Below are positions 22,719 to 31,953 of a DNA stretch of 64,000 bases, piece by piece. Each line of letters opens with the position of its first letter. Position 1 is the stretch's first letter. Both the position numbers and the translations under genes were made by a program. The stretch lies in the NCBI RefSeq assembly GCF_000177195.2, contig NC_015953.1, positions 434,001-498,000 of the forward strand. The letters are read 5' to 3'. The notes under the pieces were generated by a model that worked only from the letters and a program-made list of their open reading frames with translations, was not told where the DNA came from and made no database searches. This stretch comes from Streptomyces sp. SirexAA-E. Its GTDB lineage: Bacteria > Actinomycetota > Actinomycetes > Streptomycetales > Streptomycetaceae.

Positions 22719-25406
22719 TCACAGGTCGTCGCCGGGCAGCGGCTGCTCGGTCCAGATGACCTTGCCGCCGTCGTCGGTGTAGCGGGTGCCCCAGCGCTCG
22801 GCGAGCTGGGCGACGAGGAAGAGCCCCCGGCCGCCCTCGTCGGTGGTGGCCGCCTGGCGCAGGTGCGGCGAGGTGCTGCTGCGGTCGGACACCTCGCAGA
22901 TGAGGGCGCGGTCACGGACCAGGCGCACCCGGATGGGGCCGGTGGCGTAACGGATGGAGTTGGTGACCAGCTCGCTGAGGATCAGCTCGGTCGTGAACGC
23001 CTCCTCGACGAGGTTCCACGCGGTGAGGGTGCCGGACACCTCCGACCGCACCTCGGAGACCGCCGCCGGGTCGGAGGGCACGTCCCATTCGGCGACGTTC
23101 TCGGCGGTGAGCCTGCGGGTGCGGCCGATGAGCAGTGCCACGTCGTCCTGGGCCCGTCCCGGCACCAGGGCGTCGATGACCGCCTCGCAGGTCTCCTCCG
23201 GGGTCCGGCCGGGATGTCCGTCGAGGGTGGTGCGCAGGAGTTCCAGCCCCTCGTCGATGTCCCGGTTCCGGTCCTCGACGAGCCCGTCGGTGTAGAGGAC
23301 CAGCCGGCTGTCCTCGGCGAGCTGCACGTCCAGGGTCTCGAAGGGCATGCCGCCGAGCCCCAGGGGCGGCCCGCCGGGCACGGTCGCGAACGCGGCGGTG
23401 CCGTCGGGGCCGATGATCACCGGCTGGAGGTGGCCCGCCCGTGCCATGGTGCAGCGGCCGGACGCCGGGTCGTAGATGGCGTAGAGGCAGGTGGCCCCGG
23501 TGACCGCGTTCCCCGAGTCCTCCGTGGACTCGTCCTGGTCGATGCGCGCCACCAGTTCGTCCAGGTGCCACAGCAGTTCGTCGGGCGGCAGGTCGAGGCT
23601 GGAGAAGTTGTGGACCGCCGTGCGCAGGCGTCCCATGGTGGCCGCCGCGTGCAGACCGTGGCCCACGACGTCGCCGACGACGAGCGCGACCCGGGCGCCG
23701 GGGAGCGGGATGATGTCGAACCAGTCGCCGCCGACCCCGCCCAGACCGCCCTGCCCCGCCTGGGCGGGCAGATAGCGGTAGGCGGCGTCGATGGCACTCT
23801 GCTCGGGCAGGCCGCGCGGCAGCAGGCTGCGCTGGAGGGTGACCGCGACGGCGTGCTCGCGGGAGTAGCGCCGGGCGTTGTCGATGCTGACGGCGGCCCG
23901 GGCGACGAGTTCCTCGGCGACGGACAGGTCCTCGTCCTCGAAGTGCTGGGGGTTCTCCGCGCGCCAGAACATGGCGACGCCCAGGATGAGTCCGCGGGCC
24001 CGCAGGGGAACGGCGATCATCGAGTGGAATCCGTACTCCAGCAGCCGCTCGGCCCGGTCGGGGCTCACCTTCTGCCAGCCGCGCATCGAGGCGAGGTCGG
24101 TGTCGAGGACCGCCTCGCCCCGCAGCAGCGCGGCGCCGGTGACCGTCTCGGGCATGAAGCGCAGGACCGAGCCGAGGGGGAAGAGCTGCGCGTCCTGCCG
24201 CGCGCCGCTGAAGGCGGTACGCCGCATCTCGTTGATGGCCTGGACCACCGTCGGCTCCTCGCCGCGCAGGACGTTCTCGGAGACGTCGACGGTGGCGTAG
24301 TCGGCGAACCGGGTCGTCGCGAAGTCCGCCAGCTCCTCGCACGTGCGTACGACGTCGAGCACGGTGCCGATCTCCGTGCCCGCGTCGTAGAGCAGTTTGA
24401 GCCGCTGCCGCGCCACGTCGGCCTTGCCCGAGAGGGCCTGGAGCTCGGTGGTGTCGCGCAGGGTCGTGACGCTGCCGGGCGGGCCTCCGTCACGGTCCGT
24501 GGTCCGCTGGCTGACGGCCAGCAGCCGGTCCCCCACCGAGTGGACCTCGTCGGTCGCCACCCGTCCTGAGGCGAGCAGCCGCGTGGTGGCGGGGTCGAGG
24601 CCCAGGTCGGTGACGGCGCGGCCCTCCACGTCCGCCGGGAGGCCGAGGAGCCGCCGCGCCTCGTCGTTGGCCAGCAGCAGCCGCCCGTCGCCGCCGACGA
24701 TGAGCACGCCCTCCCGCACGGAGTGCAGGACGGCGTCGTGATGTTCGTACATCCGGGTCATCTCGGCGGGGCCGAGGCCGTGGGTCTGGCGCCGCAGCCG
24801 CCTGCTGACCAGGGCCGTTCCGGCGGTGGTGAGGAGCAGGATGCCCGCGGCGGACCCGAACAGCAGGACGTACTGCTCCTCGACGACCCCGCTGACCCGG
24901 GAGATGGTGATGCCTGCGGAGACCAGGCCGATGACCTTGCCGTCCGAACCGAAGACGGGGACCACGGCCTGGACGAGGGGGCCGATGGTGCCGTTGATCC
25001 GCTCGGTGACGACCTCGCCCCTGAGCGCGGGGCCCACGTCACCGACGAACCTCTTCCCGATGCGGTCGGGCAGCGGGTGGGTGAAGCGGATCGCGTCACG
25101 GCTGAGGACGACGACGAAGTCGACGCCGGAGCCCTTCCGGGCCGCCTCGGCCTTCGGCTGGAGCACCGCGGTGGGGTCGGGGCCCTCCAGGGCGGCTTGG
25201 ATGCCGGGGGCGTTCGCGAAGGTCTCGGCCACGGCGACCGACCGGTTGCGTGCCTCCCGCTCGCTGTCGGCCCGGGACTGGAGTACGAGCGCGGCCACGG
25301 CGGCGGTGACGAGCAGCACCACGATCGCCACCTGCAGGAGGAAGACCTGACCAGCGAGCGTCCTCATCCGGAGAAACGCACGCGGGCGGCCGGAGCGTGC
25401 GGCCAT
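22719..25406 (-). CDS. CitA/DcuS-like sensor fused to PAS, GAF, SpoIIE phosphatase and HATPase
   Basis: 895 residues. Order: transmembrane helix (about 15-40), extracellular single-Cache domain of the CitA/DcuS kind (IRFTHPLPDRIGKRFVGD, then GTIGPLVQAVVPVF), second transmembrane helix (about 180-200), PAS (VREGVLIVGGDGRLLLAN), GAF (about 345-510), PP2C/SpoIIE phosphatase (GGVGGDWFDIIPL, VVGDVVGHGLHAAATM, TDGLVEDR, QDDVALLIGR), and an RsbW-like ATPase (LILSELVTNSIRYA, GGRGLFLVAQLAERWG). Start chosen at ATG 25406 behind AAAGGGAG. CitA/DcuS sensors bind citrate or dicarboxylates, so a carboxylate signal may control a PP2C-based partner switch. Having phosphatase and kinase domains in one chain is known in Streptomyces. 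The 236-base upstream gap holds no gene. Confidence 0.9.
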   Translation of the reverse strand: MAARSGRPRAFLRMRTLAGQVFLLQVAIVVLLVTAAVAALVLQSRADSEREARNRSVAVAETFANAPGIQAALEGPDPTAVLQPKAEAARKGSGVDFVVVLSRDAIRFTHPLPDRIGKRFVGDVGPALRGEVVTERINGTIGPLVQAVVPVFGSDGKVIGLVSAGITISRVSGVVEEQYVLLFGSAAGILLLTTAGTALVSRRLRRQTHGLGPAEMTRMYEHHDAVLHSVREGVLIVGGDGRLLLANDEARRLLGLPADVEGRAVTDLGLDPATTRLLASGRVATDEVHSVGDRLLAVSQRTTDRDGGPPGSVTTLRDTTELQALSGKADVARQRLKLLYDAGTEIGTVLDVVRTCEELADFATTRFADYATVDVSENVLRGEEPTVVQAINEMRRTAFSGARQDAQLFPLGSVLRFMPETVTGAALLRGEAVLDTDLASMRGWQKVSPDRAERLLEYGFHSMIAVPLRARGLILGVAMFWRAENPQHFEDEDLSVAEELVARAAVSIDNARRYSREHAVAVTLQRSLLPRGLPEQSAIDAAYRYLPAQAGQGGLGGVGGDWFDIIPLPGARVALVVGDVVGHGLHAAATMGRLRTAVHNFSSLDLPPDELLWHLDELVARIDQDESTEDSGNAVTGATCLYAIYDPASGRCTMARAGHLQPVIIGPDGTAAFATVPGGPPLGLGGMPFETLDVQLAEDSRLVLYTDGLVEDRNRDIDEGLELLRTTLDGHPGRTPEETCEAVIDALVPGRAQDDVALLIGRTRRLTAENVAEWDVPSDPAAVSEVRSEVSGTLTAWNLVEEAFTTELILSELVTNSIRYATGPIRVRLVRDRALICEVSDRSSTSPHLRQAATTDEGGRGLFLVAQLAERWGTRYTDDGGKVIWTEQPLPGDDL

Positions 25407-25642
25407 GCTCCCTTTTGTACACCCTCGACATACGCCGGGCGAACCGTGCGGGACGGCCCGCGTGGCCCTCGCTGTGACACGCCGGGCACGGTCCGTCACG
25501 GGGTCGGGATGCCCGCGGACCGCGCCGGGCGGCCGAGGTGTACGGGCCGCTGGGGCGGGTCGGGCGTGACGTCCTGCGGGGCGCGGGGCTCGGGCGGCAT
25601 CCCGAAAGCATGGCAGAGCCGCCCTCCGGTCCCGGCACAGGG

Positions 25643-26524
25643 TCACTGGCCGGCGAGGCCGGTGTGGGCGATGCCCCGGACGATCTGCCGCTGGAAGAGC
25701 GCGAAGACGACCAGCAGCGGCAGTCCGGCGATCACGAGCGAGGCCATGATCTGCGCGTAGCGCACGCCGAAGGACGACTGGACGTTGACGAGGCCGACGG
25801 GCAGGGTCATCCCGTTCGGGTCGGTGGTCACCAGGAACGGCCACAGGAAGTTGTTCCAGGTGGAGATGAAGGTGAAGATCGCCACCGCCGCGAGCACCGG
25901 CCGTGACAGCGGCACCACGATCGTCCAGAACACCCGCCAGCGGCCGGCCCCGTCGACGAACGCCGCCTCCTCCAGCTCCCTGGGCACGCCGTCGAAGAAC
26001 TTGACCAGGATGAACACCATGGCCGGCACGGCGACCTGCGGGAGGATCACGCCCCAGTAGGTGTCGACGAGGCCGAGCTGGACCATCTCGCGGAAGAGCG
26101 GGGCGATGAGCACCTGCGGGGGCACCATGATCCCGGCCAGTACCAGCCCGTGGAGCAGCCGTCGGCCCCGGAAGTGGGTGCGGGTGAAGCCGTAGGCGGC
26201 CATCGCGCACGTCAGCACGGTCAGCGCGGTCGTCATGAGCGAGATGTACGCGGAGTTCAGGAACCAGCGCGTCAGCTCTCCGGACTCCCAGACCTTGGTG
26301 TAGGCGTCGAACGTGACGCGTGAGCCGATCCAGGCGAGCGGGGTCCCGGTCGTCTCGCTCTCGGGTTTCAGCGAGGTGGCGACGGCCCAGGCGAGCGGCA
26401 GGAGCCATGCGGCGGTGAGGACGAGGGCGGCGAGCAGCAGGGCGATCCGGCCGGGGGTCCACCTCCGGCGGCGGCCCCCGCCACCGGTCTCGGTGGGTGT
26501 GGGGGCGGTGACGGTGGTGCTCAC
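25643..26524 (-). CDS. Carbohydrate ABC transporter permease (MalG-like)
   Basis: 293 residues, six predicted transmembrane helices, starting ALLLAALVLTAAWLLPLAWAV. The EAA loop is LEEAAFVDGAGRWRVFWTIVVPLSRP at about residue 195. The GTG start overlaps the preceding permease stop by 4 bases (GTGA). It is the last gene of a three-gene CUT1 importer operon. The ATPase is not encoded here and is probably MsiK. There is no adjacent enzyme or regulator to indicate the sugar. Confidence 0.93.
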   Translation of the reverse strand: MSTTVTAPTPTETGGGGRRRRWTPGRIALLLAALVLTAAWLLPLAWAVATSLKPESETTGTPLAWIGSRVTFDAYTKVWESGELTRWFLNSAYISLMTTALTVLTCAMAAYGFTRTHFRGRRLLHGLVLAGIMVPPQVLIAPLFREMVQLGLVDTYWGVILPQVAVPAMVFILVKFFDGVPRELEEAAFVDGAGRWRVFWTIVVPLSRPVLAAVAIFTFISTWNNFLWPFLVTTDPNGMTLPVGLVNVQSSFGVRYAQIMASLVIAGLPLLVVFALFQRQIVRGIAHTGLAGQ

Positions 26525-27480
26525 TTGGCGGCCTCCTCGGCTCGGCGCCGGGCCGACAACGGCCGCACCAGGGACACGGGCAGGATCAGGGCGAAGAAGA
26601 TGTAGGAGACGGCCGAGGCGTAGCCGATGCGGTAGCCGGTGAAGCCCTGCTGGTAGACGTACTGCAGGATCGGCCGGGTGGAGTCGTCCGGGCCGCCGCC
26701 GGTCATGATGTACACCTGGTCGAAGATCTTGAGCGAGGCCAGCACCTGGAGGACGACGACCAGGACGGTGGTGCGGCGCAGCAGCGGCAGGGTGATGTGG
26801 GCCAGCCGCTTCCAGGCGCCCGCGCCGTCGAGTTCGGCGGCTTCGTAGAGGTGGGCCGGGACGGCCTGGAGGGCCGCGAGGTACAGCAGGAAGTTGAAGC
26901 CGACGGTCCACCACACGGTGGTCGCCACGACGGAGAGCATGGCGTAGCGCTCGTCGCTGAGCCATCCGATGCCCGGCTCCAGGCCGACGGAGGCGAGCAG
27001 CTGGTCGGCGAGGCCGAAACCGGACGGGAAGACCATCTGGGCGAAGAGCAGGCACACCACCCCGGACGGCAGCAGGAACGGGGCGAACCAGCTGAGCCGC
27101 CACAGCCACTGCACGACGCGCAGCTGGTGGGCGAGGAGCGCCAGCCCGAGGCCGACCAGGACGAGCGGGACGGTGGACAGGACGGTGAACCAGACGGTGT
27201 TCCACAGGGAGGACCACACCTCCCCGTCGCGTATCGCCTCGGCGTAGTTGTCGAGGCCGACGAACTCCCCTCCGCTGCCCGTGATGTTCTCGCTGGTCAG
27301 GCTGATGCCGACGCCGGATATCAGGGGCCAGATCAGGAACACGGCGTAGACGGCGAGGAAGGGGGCCACGAAGACCAGGCCGTGTTCGGTCCACGGGCGG
27401 CGCACCGAGCGGGCCGCGGGCCGTCGTGCGGTGCCGGTCCGTTTCGCCACCGGGGGCGGTGGGGCGGCGGTGGAGGTCAT
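26521..27480 (-). CDS. Carbohydrate ABC transporter permease (MalF-like)
   Basis: 319 residues. A Pro/Arg-rich cytoplasmic N-terminus is followed by LVFVAPFLAVYAVFLIWPLI, the first of six predicted helices. The EAA loop is YEAAELDGAGAWKRLAHITLPLLRR, and TGGGPDDSTRPILQYVYQQGF is the usual downstream element of MalF-type permeases. The ATG at 27480 overlaps the binding-protein stop by 4 bases. It forms the channel with the MalG-like partner. Confidence 0.93.
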   Translation of the reverse strand: MTSTAAPPPPVAKRTGTARRPAARSVRRPWTEHGLVFVAPFLAVYAVFLIWPLISGVGISLTSENITGSGGEFVGLDNYAEAIRDGEVWSSLWNTVWFTVLSTVPLVLVGLGLALLAHQLRVVQWLWRLSWFAPFLLPSGVVCLLFAQMVFPSGFGLADQLLASVGLEPGIGWLSDERYAMLSVVATTVWWTVGFNFLLYLAALQAVPAHLYEAAELDGAGAWKRLAHITLPLLRRTTVLVVVLQVLASLKIFDQVYIMTGGGPDDSTRPILQYVYQQGFTGYRIGYASAVSYIFFALILPVSLVRPLSARRRAEEAAK

Positions 27481-28817
27481 GACGCGGCTCCCGGGAGGGG
27501 GTTCCTGGTGCCGAGGAGGCCGTGCAGCCGGGCCTTGGCCTCGCTCAGGGCGCCGCGCGGGGTGCGGGACCCGGTCAGTACGCCGGAGAACACGGCGCCG
27601 AGTTCGATCCAGAGGCGGGAGGCGGAGCCGGCGAACCAGGCGGGGTCGTCCAGGGCCACGTCGTCGATCACGTCGCGGTACTCGGACTGCGGCTTCAGGG
27701 CGAGGTAGGCGGGGTCGTCGAGGACCGGCCGGTAGGCGGGTACGTGGCCGCCCTCGGCCCAGGCGACGGAGTTGCGGAGCATCCAGGCGACGAGGGTGTG
27801 CGCGGCCTCGTTCGGGGCCCCGCCGCGGTCGGCCTGGTGCGGCAGGACGAAGGTGTGGCAGTCGGCCTGTGCGGCGGCGCTGCCGAAGAGCGCGGGCACC
27901 CGGGTCATCGAGAAGGGGATGCCCGCGCCGCGGTAGGTGGTGATCTCCCACTCCCCGTTGAGGTGGAAGGCGGTCCGGCCCTCGTTGAAGATGCCGACGC
28001 AGGCGGGGTAGTCCGCACGGCGCACCATCAGTTCCTCCTCGACCAGGTTCGCCAGGTACTCCAGTACGCGCAGCGCCTTGGTGTCGTCGAGCGCGAGGTG
28101 CTTGCCGTCGGCCGACAGGACCGTGCCCCCGGTCTGCGCGTAGAAGGTGGAGAAGAGCCGCCAGGGGGTGATGCAGTCGGGGCCGAGCGTCTCGGTGACC
28201 AGGCCGGGCCGGCCGGTGGCCTTCTTCGCGGCGCGCAGGGCGTCGGCGAACTGCTCGGCGCCGCTGATCGGCTTCAGCCGGCCGCCCGCGGCGAGTCCGG
28301 CCTTCTCGCAGATCTCGGTCTGGAAGTAGAGGACGAAGGGGTGGGTGTCCAGCGGTACGGCGTATTGCTTGCCGCCGGCCTGGCCGCGACGCCAGATCTC
28401 CGGCGGGAAGTCCTGTTCCAGGATGCCGTGTTCGGCCAGCAGACCGAGGTCGAAGGGGTCCAGGAGCCGGCCGGGGGCGAAGCCGGCGAGCCGGGCCAGG
28501 TGCAGGACCGCGAGCTCGGGAGCCCGGCCGCCGGCACCGGCCATGCCGAGCTTGGTGTAGTACGGGGCGCCCCACTGGAGGGTGGCGGCCTCCAGGGCGA
28601 TGCCGGGGTGCGCGGCGCGGAAGTCCGCCAGCATCGCCTGCATGGTGACGCCGTCGCCGCCGCCGAACAGGTGCCAGTACCGCAGCGCTGTCCGCCCCGG
28701 CCCGACGGCGGTGGCGGGTGCGGCGCAACCGGACAGGGGTCCCAGGGCTCCGGCGGCGACCAGGGCTCCGGCGCCGCCCGCGAGGGCGCGGCGCCGACTG
28801 ACGTGAGGTGGATGCAT
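27477..28817 (-). CDS. Sugar ABC transporter substrate-binding lipoprotein (Tat-type signal)
   Basis: 446 residues. The N-terminus has a twin-arginine motif, SRRRALAGG, a hydrophobic stretch, and the lipobox LSGC (Cys31), so a Tat-exported lipoprotein is likely. The solute-binding fold starts ALRYWHLFGGGDGVTMQAML and includes FHLNGEWEITTYRGAGIPFSMTRVP and NSVAWAEGGHVPAYRPVL, typical of family-1 sugar-binding proteins. It is the first gene of the three-gene importer. Ligand unknown. Upstream lies a 514-base divergent region with a candidate operator. Confidence 0.9.
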   Translation of the reverse strand: MHPPHVSRRRALAGGAGALVAAGALGPLSGCAAPATAVGPGRTALRYWHLFGGGDGVTMQAMLADFRAAHPGIALEAATLQWGAPYYTKLGMAGAGGRAPELAVLHLARLAGFAPGRLLDPFDLGLLAEHGILEQDFPPEIWRRGQAGGKQYAVPLDTHPFVLYFQTEICEKAGLAAGGRLKPISGAEQFADALRAAKKATGRPGLVTETLGPDCITPWRLFSTFYAQTGGTVLSADGKHLALDDTKALRVLEYLANLVEEELMVRRADYPACVGIFNEGRTAFHLNGEWEITTYRGAGIPFSMTRVPALFGSAAAQADCHTFVLPHQADRGGAPNEAAHTLVAWMLRNSVAWAEGGHVPAYRPVLDDPAYLALKPQSEYRDVIDDVALDDPAWFAGSASRLWIELGAVFSGVLTGSRTPRGALSEAKARLHGLLGTRNPLPGAAS

Positions 28818-28901
28818 GGCGGCTCGTCTCGGCTCGTCTCGAAGAGGTGGGCGGGCGGCGGATCCGGCTCTCGGGCAGGGACGGCGGCGGGCGGCGGACT
28901 C

Positions 28902-28913
28902 TCGATCGTTCGA
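28902..28913. promoter_or_regulatory. Imperfect palindrome TCGATCGTTCGA upstream of sugar importer
   Basis: A 12-base dyad with one mismatched pair lies 85 bases upstream of the binding-protein start, next to an AT-rich TATAT on the minus strand that may be a -10. The size and central CG suit a LacI-type repressor. No regulator gene is adjacent. Confidence 0.4.
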
Positions 28914-29150
28914 TATACCGACAGTCGACCGTGACTTCGGACGGGACCGTAGGCCCGCCCCATCCCGGCGTCAATGACTTGCGCTGAGATCGCGAACGAT
29001 GTCCGAGATGACGAACCGGTAGGCGCGTACACCTCCCCTCCGGGTGTGCGGCGACCCGCCGACGAAGCCCGTCCCGTGCCCGGACGAAGGGGAGATGTCG
29101 CACCGGAGCGGACCGATTTCCTACTCAGGGGTAGGCCGGTCGGGTGCGCT

Positions 29151-29171
29151 TGTTATACCTTCCGTCTAACA
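29151..29171. promoter_or_regulatory. Inverted repeat TGTTA-N11-TAACA upstream of diiron oxygenase operon
   Basis: A perfect 5-base inverted repeat with an 11-base spacer lies 160 bases upstream of the diiron oxygenase ATG, in an AT-richer patch that probably holds its promoter. The rest of the 514-base gap (28818-29331) shows no gene. Half-site centres are 16 bases apart, allowing a dimeric regulator. Confidence 0.4.
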
Positions 29172-29331
29172 GGCGGTGCGGGAGCCGCCCCCCGCGCCCG
29201 TCCTCCGCCCCCTCCCGCTCAGCTCTCCCCCGGCGGCCGCCATGTGCCGCCGCACACAGGGGTGTTGACGGCGCGTCAGTACTGCCGCGACAACCCGAAG
29301 GAACCGCACGCGCGAACCGAGGAGCCGCACC

Positions 29332-30246
29332 ATGGCAAGCAGCACCGTTCGACCCGGGCCCGAGGAACGGCCCCAGGAGCACGACGTCGCCCGCCGCCTG
29401 CTCGATTCGGCCGCGATGCTGGCGTACGACCCGGCGACGGAGGTCGACTGGGAGACCCCGCTGGACAAGGACTTCCACGGCGCGAGCCCGGAGTGGAGCA
29501 CCCTGTACGGCACGGCGTACTGGCACGAGATGACCGACGCCCAGCGCAAGGAACTGACCCGCCAGGAGGCCGCGTCGGTGGCCAGCACCGGGATCTGGTT
29601 CGAGATGATCCTCCAGCAGATGGTGCTGCGGGACGTCTACGCGAAGGACCCGACGAGCGCGGACGTCCAGTGGGCGCTCACCGAGATAGCCGACGAGTGC
29701 CGGCACTCCATCATGTTCGCCCGCGGCGCGCAGAAGCTGGGCGCCCCGGCCTACCGGCCGCACCGGCTCGCGGTGGAGCTCGGCAGGGCGTTCAAGACGG
29801 TCGCCTTCGGCGAGGCGGCGTACGCGGCGATCCTGGTCGCCGAGGAGGTCCTCGACGTCATGCAGCGGGACTGGATGCGCGACGAGCGGGTCGTCCCGTT
29901 CGTCCGGACCATCAACAACATCCATGTGGTCGAGGAGTCGCGGCACATGAAGTTCGCCCGCGCCGAGACCCGCAAGCACCTCGCCGGCGCGGGCCGGGTG
30001 CGCCGCCGGATCCACGCCTTCGTGATCGCGGTGGCCTCGTACGTGATCGTCACGAGCATGGTCAACAAGGACGTGTACGCCAACGCCGGGCTCGACGGCA
30101 AGCGTGCCGTCAGGGAGGCGAAGGCCAACGAGCACCACAAGTCGATGATGCGGTCGAGCTGCTCGGGCCTGATGGACTTCCTGGCCTCCGCACGCCTGCT
30201 GACCCGGCCGGCCCTGGTCTTCTACAAGCGCGCCCATCTGATCTGA
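29332..30246 (+). CDS. AurF-like diiron oxygenase
   Basis: 304 residues. It matches the p-aminobenzoate N-oxygenase AurF family of ferritin-fold diiron enzymes, which oxidise arylamines and similar amines to hydroxylamine or nitro compounds. Ligand motifs are IWFEMILQQ, EIADECRHSIMFARG (E..DE..H), a central Glu in VAEEVLDVMQRD, and VVEESRHMKFAR (E..xH). The family's usual run of four-helix-bundle ligands is thus complete. The ATG follows GAGGAG. The ferredoxin-reductase gene begins 9 bases downstream, which suggests a dedicated electron supply. The true substrate is unknown; no biosynthetic partner gene is next to it. Confidence 0.85.
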   Translation: MASSTVRPGPEERPQEHDVARRLLDSAAMLAYDPATEVDWETPLDKDFHGASPEWSTLYGTAYWHEMTDAQRKELTRQEAASVASTGIWFEMILQQMVLRDVYAKDPTSADVQWALTEIADECRHSIMFARGAQKLGAPAYRPHRLAVELGRAFKTVAFGEAAYAAILVAEEVLDVMQRDWMRDERVVPFVRTINNIHVVEESRHMKFARAETRKHLAGAGRVRRRIHAFVIAVASYVIVTSMVNKDVYANAGLDGKRAVREAKANEHHKSMMRSSCSGLMDFLASARLLTRPALVFYKRAHLI

Positions 30247-30255
30247 GCGGACGAC

Positions 30256-31902
30256 ATGACCTACGCCATCACCCAGACGTGTTGCAGCGACGCCACCTGC
30301 ATCGCGGTGTGCCCCGTCAACTGCATCCACCCCACGCCCGAGGAACGGGACTTCGGCAGCACGGAGATGCTGCACATCGACCCGAAGTCCTGCATCGACT
30401 GCGGCGCCTGCGCGGACGCCTGCCCGGTGGACGCGATCTTCCCGGTGGAGAGCCTGACCGGCGCGCTGCGGGAGTACGAGCAGATCAACGCGGCCTACTA
30501 CGAGGGCCGGGAGGCCGAACCGGCCGTGGCCGGGCCCAACTTCCACGCATGGGGCGAGCCGGTCTTCGGGCGCAGCCTGCCGTCGGACTTCGCACCGATC
30601 CGGGTCGCCGTCGTCGGCACCGGCCCCGCGGGGATGTACGCCGTCGAGGACCTGCTGCTGCACACCGGTGCCGAGGTGACGCTGATCGACCGGCTGCCGG
30701 TGGCGGGCGGGCTCGTGCGGTACGGCGTGGCGCCGGACCATCCGTCGACGAAGAAGGCGCAGGACGCCTTCGCGCGGTTCCACGCGCACCCCCGGGTGCG
30801 GATGCACCTCGGCCTGGATGTGGGCGGGGACGTCACGCACCAGGAGTTGGCCGCACACCACCACGCGGTCGTCTACGCGGTCGGTGCCGCCGCCGACCGC
30901 AGGCTCTCGGTCCCCGGCGAGGACCTGGCGGGCAGTCTCTCCGCCAGGACGTTCGTCGCCTGGTACAACGCCCACCCGGAGGTCGCGCCGGACGCCGTGG
31001 ACCTCTCGACGGAGCGGGTCGTCCTCGTCGGCAACGGCAACGTCGCCCTCGACGCGGCCCGCATCCTGGTGTCGGACCCGGACGCCCTGGCCGGCAGCGA
31101 CATCGCCGGCCACGCGCTGGAGGCGCTGCGGTCCTCCCCGGTGCGCGAGGTCGTGGTCCTCGGGCGGCGCGGGCCCGGTGAGGCGGCGTACACCCGGTCC
31201 GAACTGCTCGCCCTCACACACCTGCCCGGCGTCGGACTGGTACTGGACGACCACGATCCGCGGACCGGCGCGGCCGTCGACGCCGCGGCGCCCGGGGACA
31301 AGGCGGCGGTGCTGCGGGGCATCCGGCGGGAGGCGGTGGACTGGTCCGCCGCACCGCCCGAGGGACGGCGCATCGTGTTCCGCTTCCACTCCGAGCCGGT
31401 GGAGGCACGGGGCGAGGACCGGGTGCGGGGTGTCCGTGTCACGGGTGGTCGCGACGGGGCGGAGATCCCTACGGGCCTGCTGCTCCGGGCGGTCGGCTAC
31501 CGAGGCCTGCCGGTCGCCGGACTGCCCTTCGACGAGGCGACCGGGACGGTCCCGCACGAGGGCGGCCGGGTGACGGGCGAGCGGGGCACGTACGTGGTGG
31601 GCTGGATCAAGCGCGGCCCGTCCGGCGGCATCGGGGCGAACCGGACATGCGCCGAGGACACCGTCACCACGCTGCTGGCCGACGCCGTCGCCGGCCGGCT
31701 CGTCGAACCGGAGCACGGGCCGAAGGCCTTCCGGCGTCTGGCGCGGCGCCGCAACCGCCGCCTCGTCGACGCCCGCGGCCTCGCGGAGATCGACCGGGCC
31801 GAGCTGGCCCGGGGGCGCCTGGAGGGGCGGCCCCGCGTCAAGCTGGCGACTCTCCCGGAGCTGGTGGCGGCCGGGCGCGCCCGCCGGAGACCGGTCCGCT
31901 GA
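30256..31902 (+). CDS. 4Fe-4S ferredoxin fused to NADP(H) ferredoxin reductase (FprB-like)
   Basis: 548 residues. Residues 1-65 form a bacterial ferredoxin with two cluster motifs, CCSDATCIAVCPVNC and CIDCGACADACPVDAI. Residues 110-548 form a FAD/NAD(P)-binding reductase of the adrenodoxin-reductase type: VAVVGTGPAGMYAVEDLL binds FAD, VVLVGNGNVALDAARILV binds NADP, and the C-terminal GWIKRGPSGGIGANR is diagnostic. The fusion matches mycobacterial/actinobacterial FprB. It moves electrons from NADPH to iron-sulfur carriers, very likely to the diiron oxygenase encoded just upstream in the same operon. The gene converges on xdhC. Confidence 0.93.
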   Translation: MTYAITQTCCSDATCIAVCPVNCIHPTPEERDFGSTEMLHIDPKSCIDCGACADACPVDAIFPVESLTGALREYEQINAAYYEGREAEPAVAGPNFHAWGEPVFGRSLPSDFAPIRVAVVGTGPAGMYAVEDLLLHTGAEVTLIDRLPVAGGLVRYGVAPDHPSTKKAQDAFARFHAHPRVRMHLGLDVGGDVTHQELAAHHHAVVYAVGAAADRRLSVPGEDLAGSLSARTFVAWYNAHPEVAPDAVDLSTERVVLVGNGNVALDAARILVSDPDALAGSDIAGHALEALRSSPVREVVVLGRRGPGEAAYTRSELLALTHLPGVGLVLDDHDPRTGAAVDAAAPGDKAAVLRGIRREAVDWSAAPPEGRRIVFRFHSEPVEARGEDRVRGVRVTGGRDGAEIPTGLLLRAVGYRGLPVAGLPFDEATGTVPHEGGRVTGERGTYVVGWIKRGPSGGIGANRTCAEDTVTTLLADAVAGRLVEPEHGPKAFRRLARRRNRRLVDARGLAEIDRAELARGRLEGRPRVKLATLPELVAAGRARRRPVR

Positions 31903-31953
31903 TCCCGGCGGGGGCGTGCGCCGGCCGCGCAATTTCTCCCAGGGGCGGCCCGG

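Noticed and set aside
29156..29331. RNA switch upstream of the diiron oxygenase
   Set aside because: No recognisable aptamer or conserved fold; only a dyad is visible.
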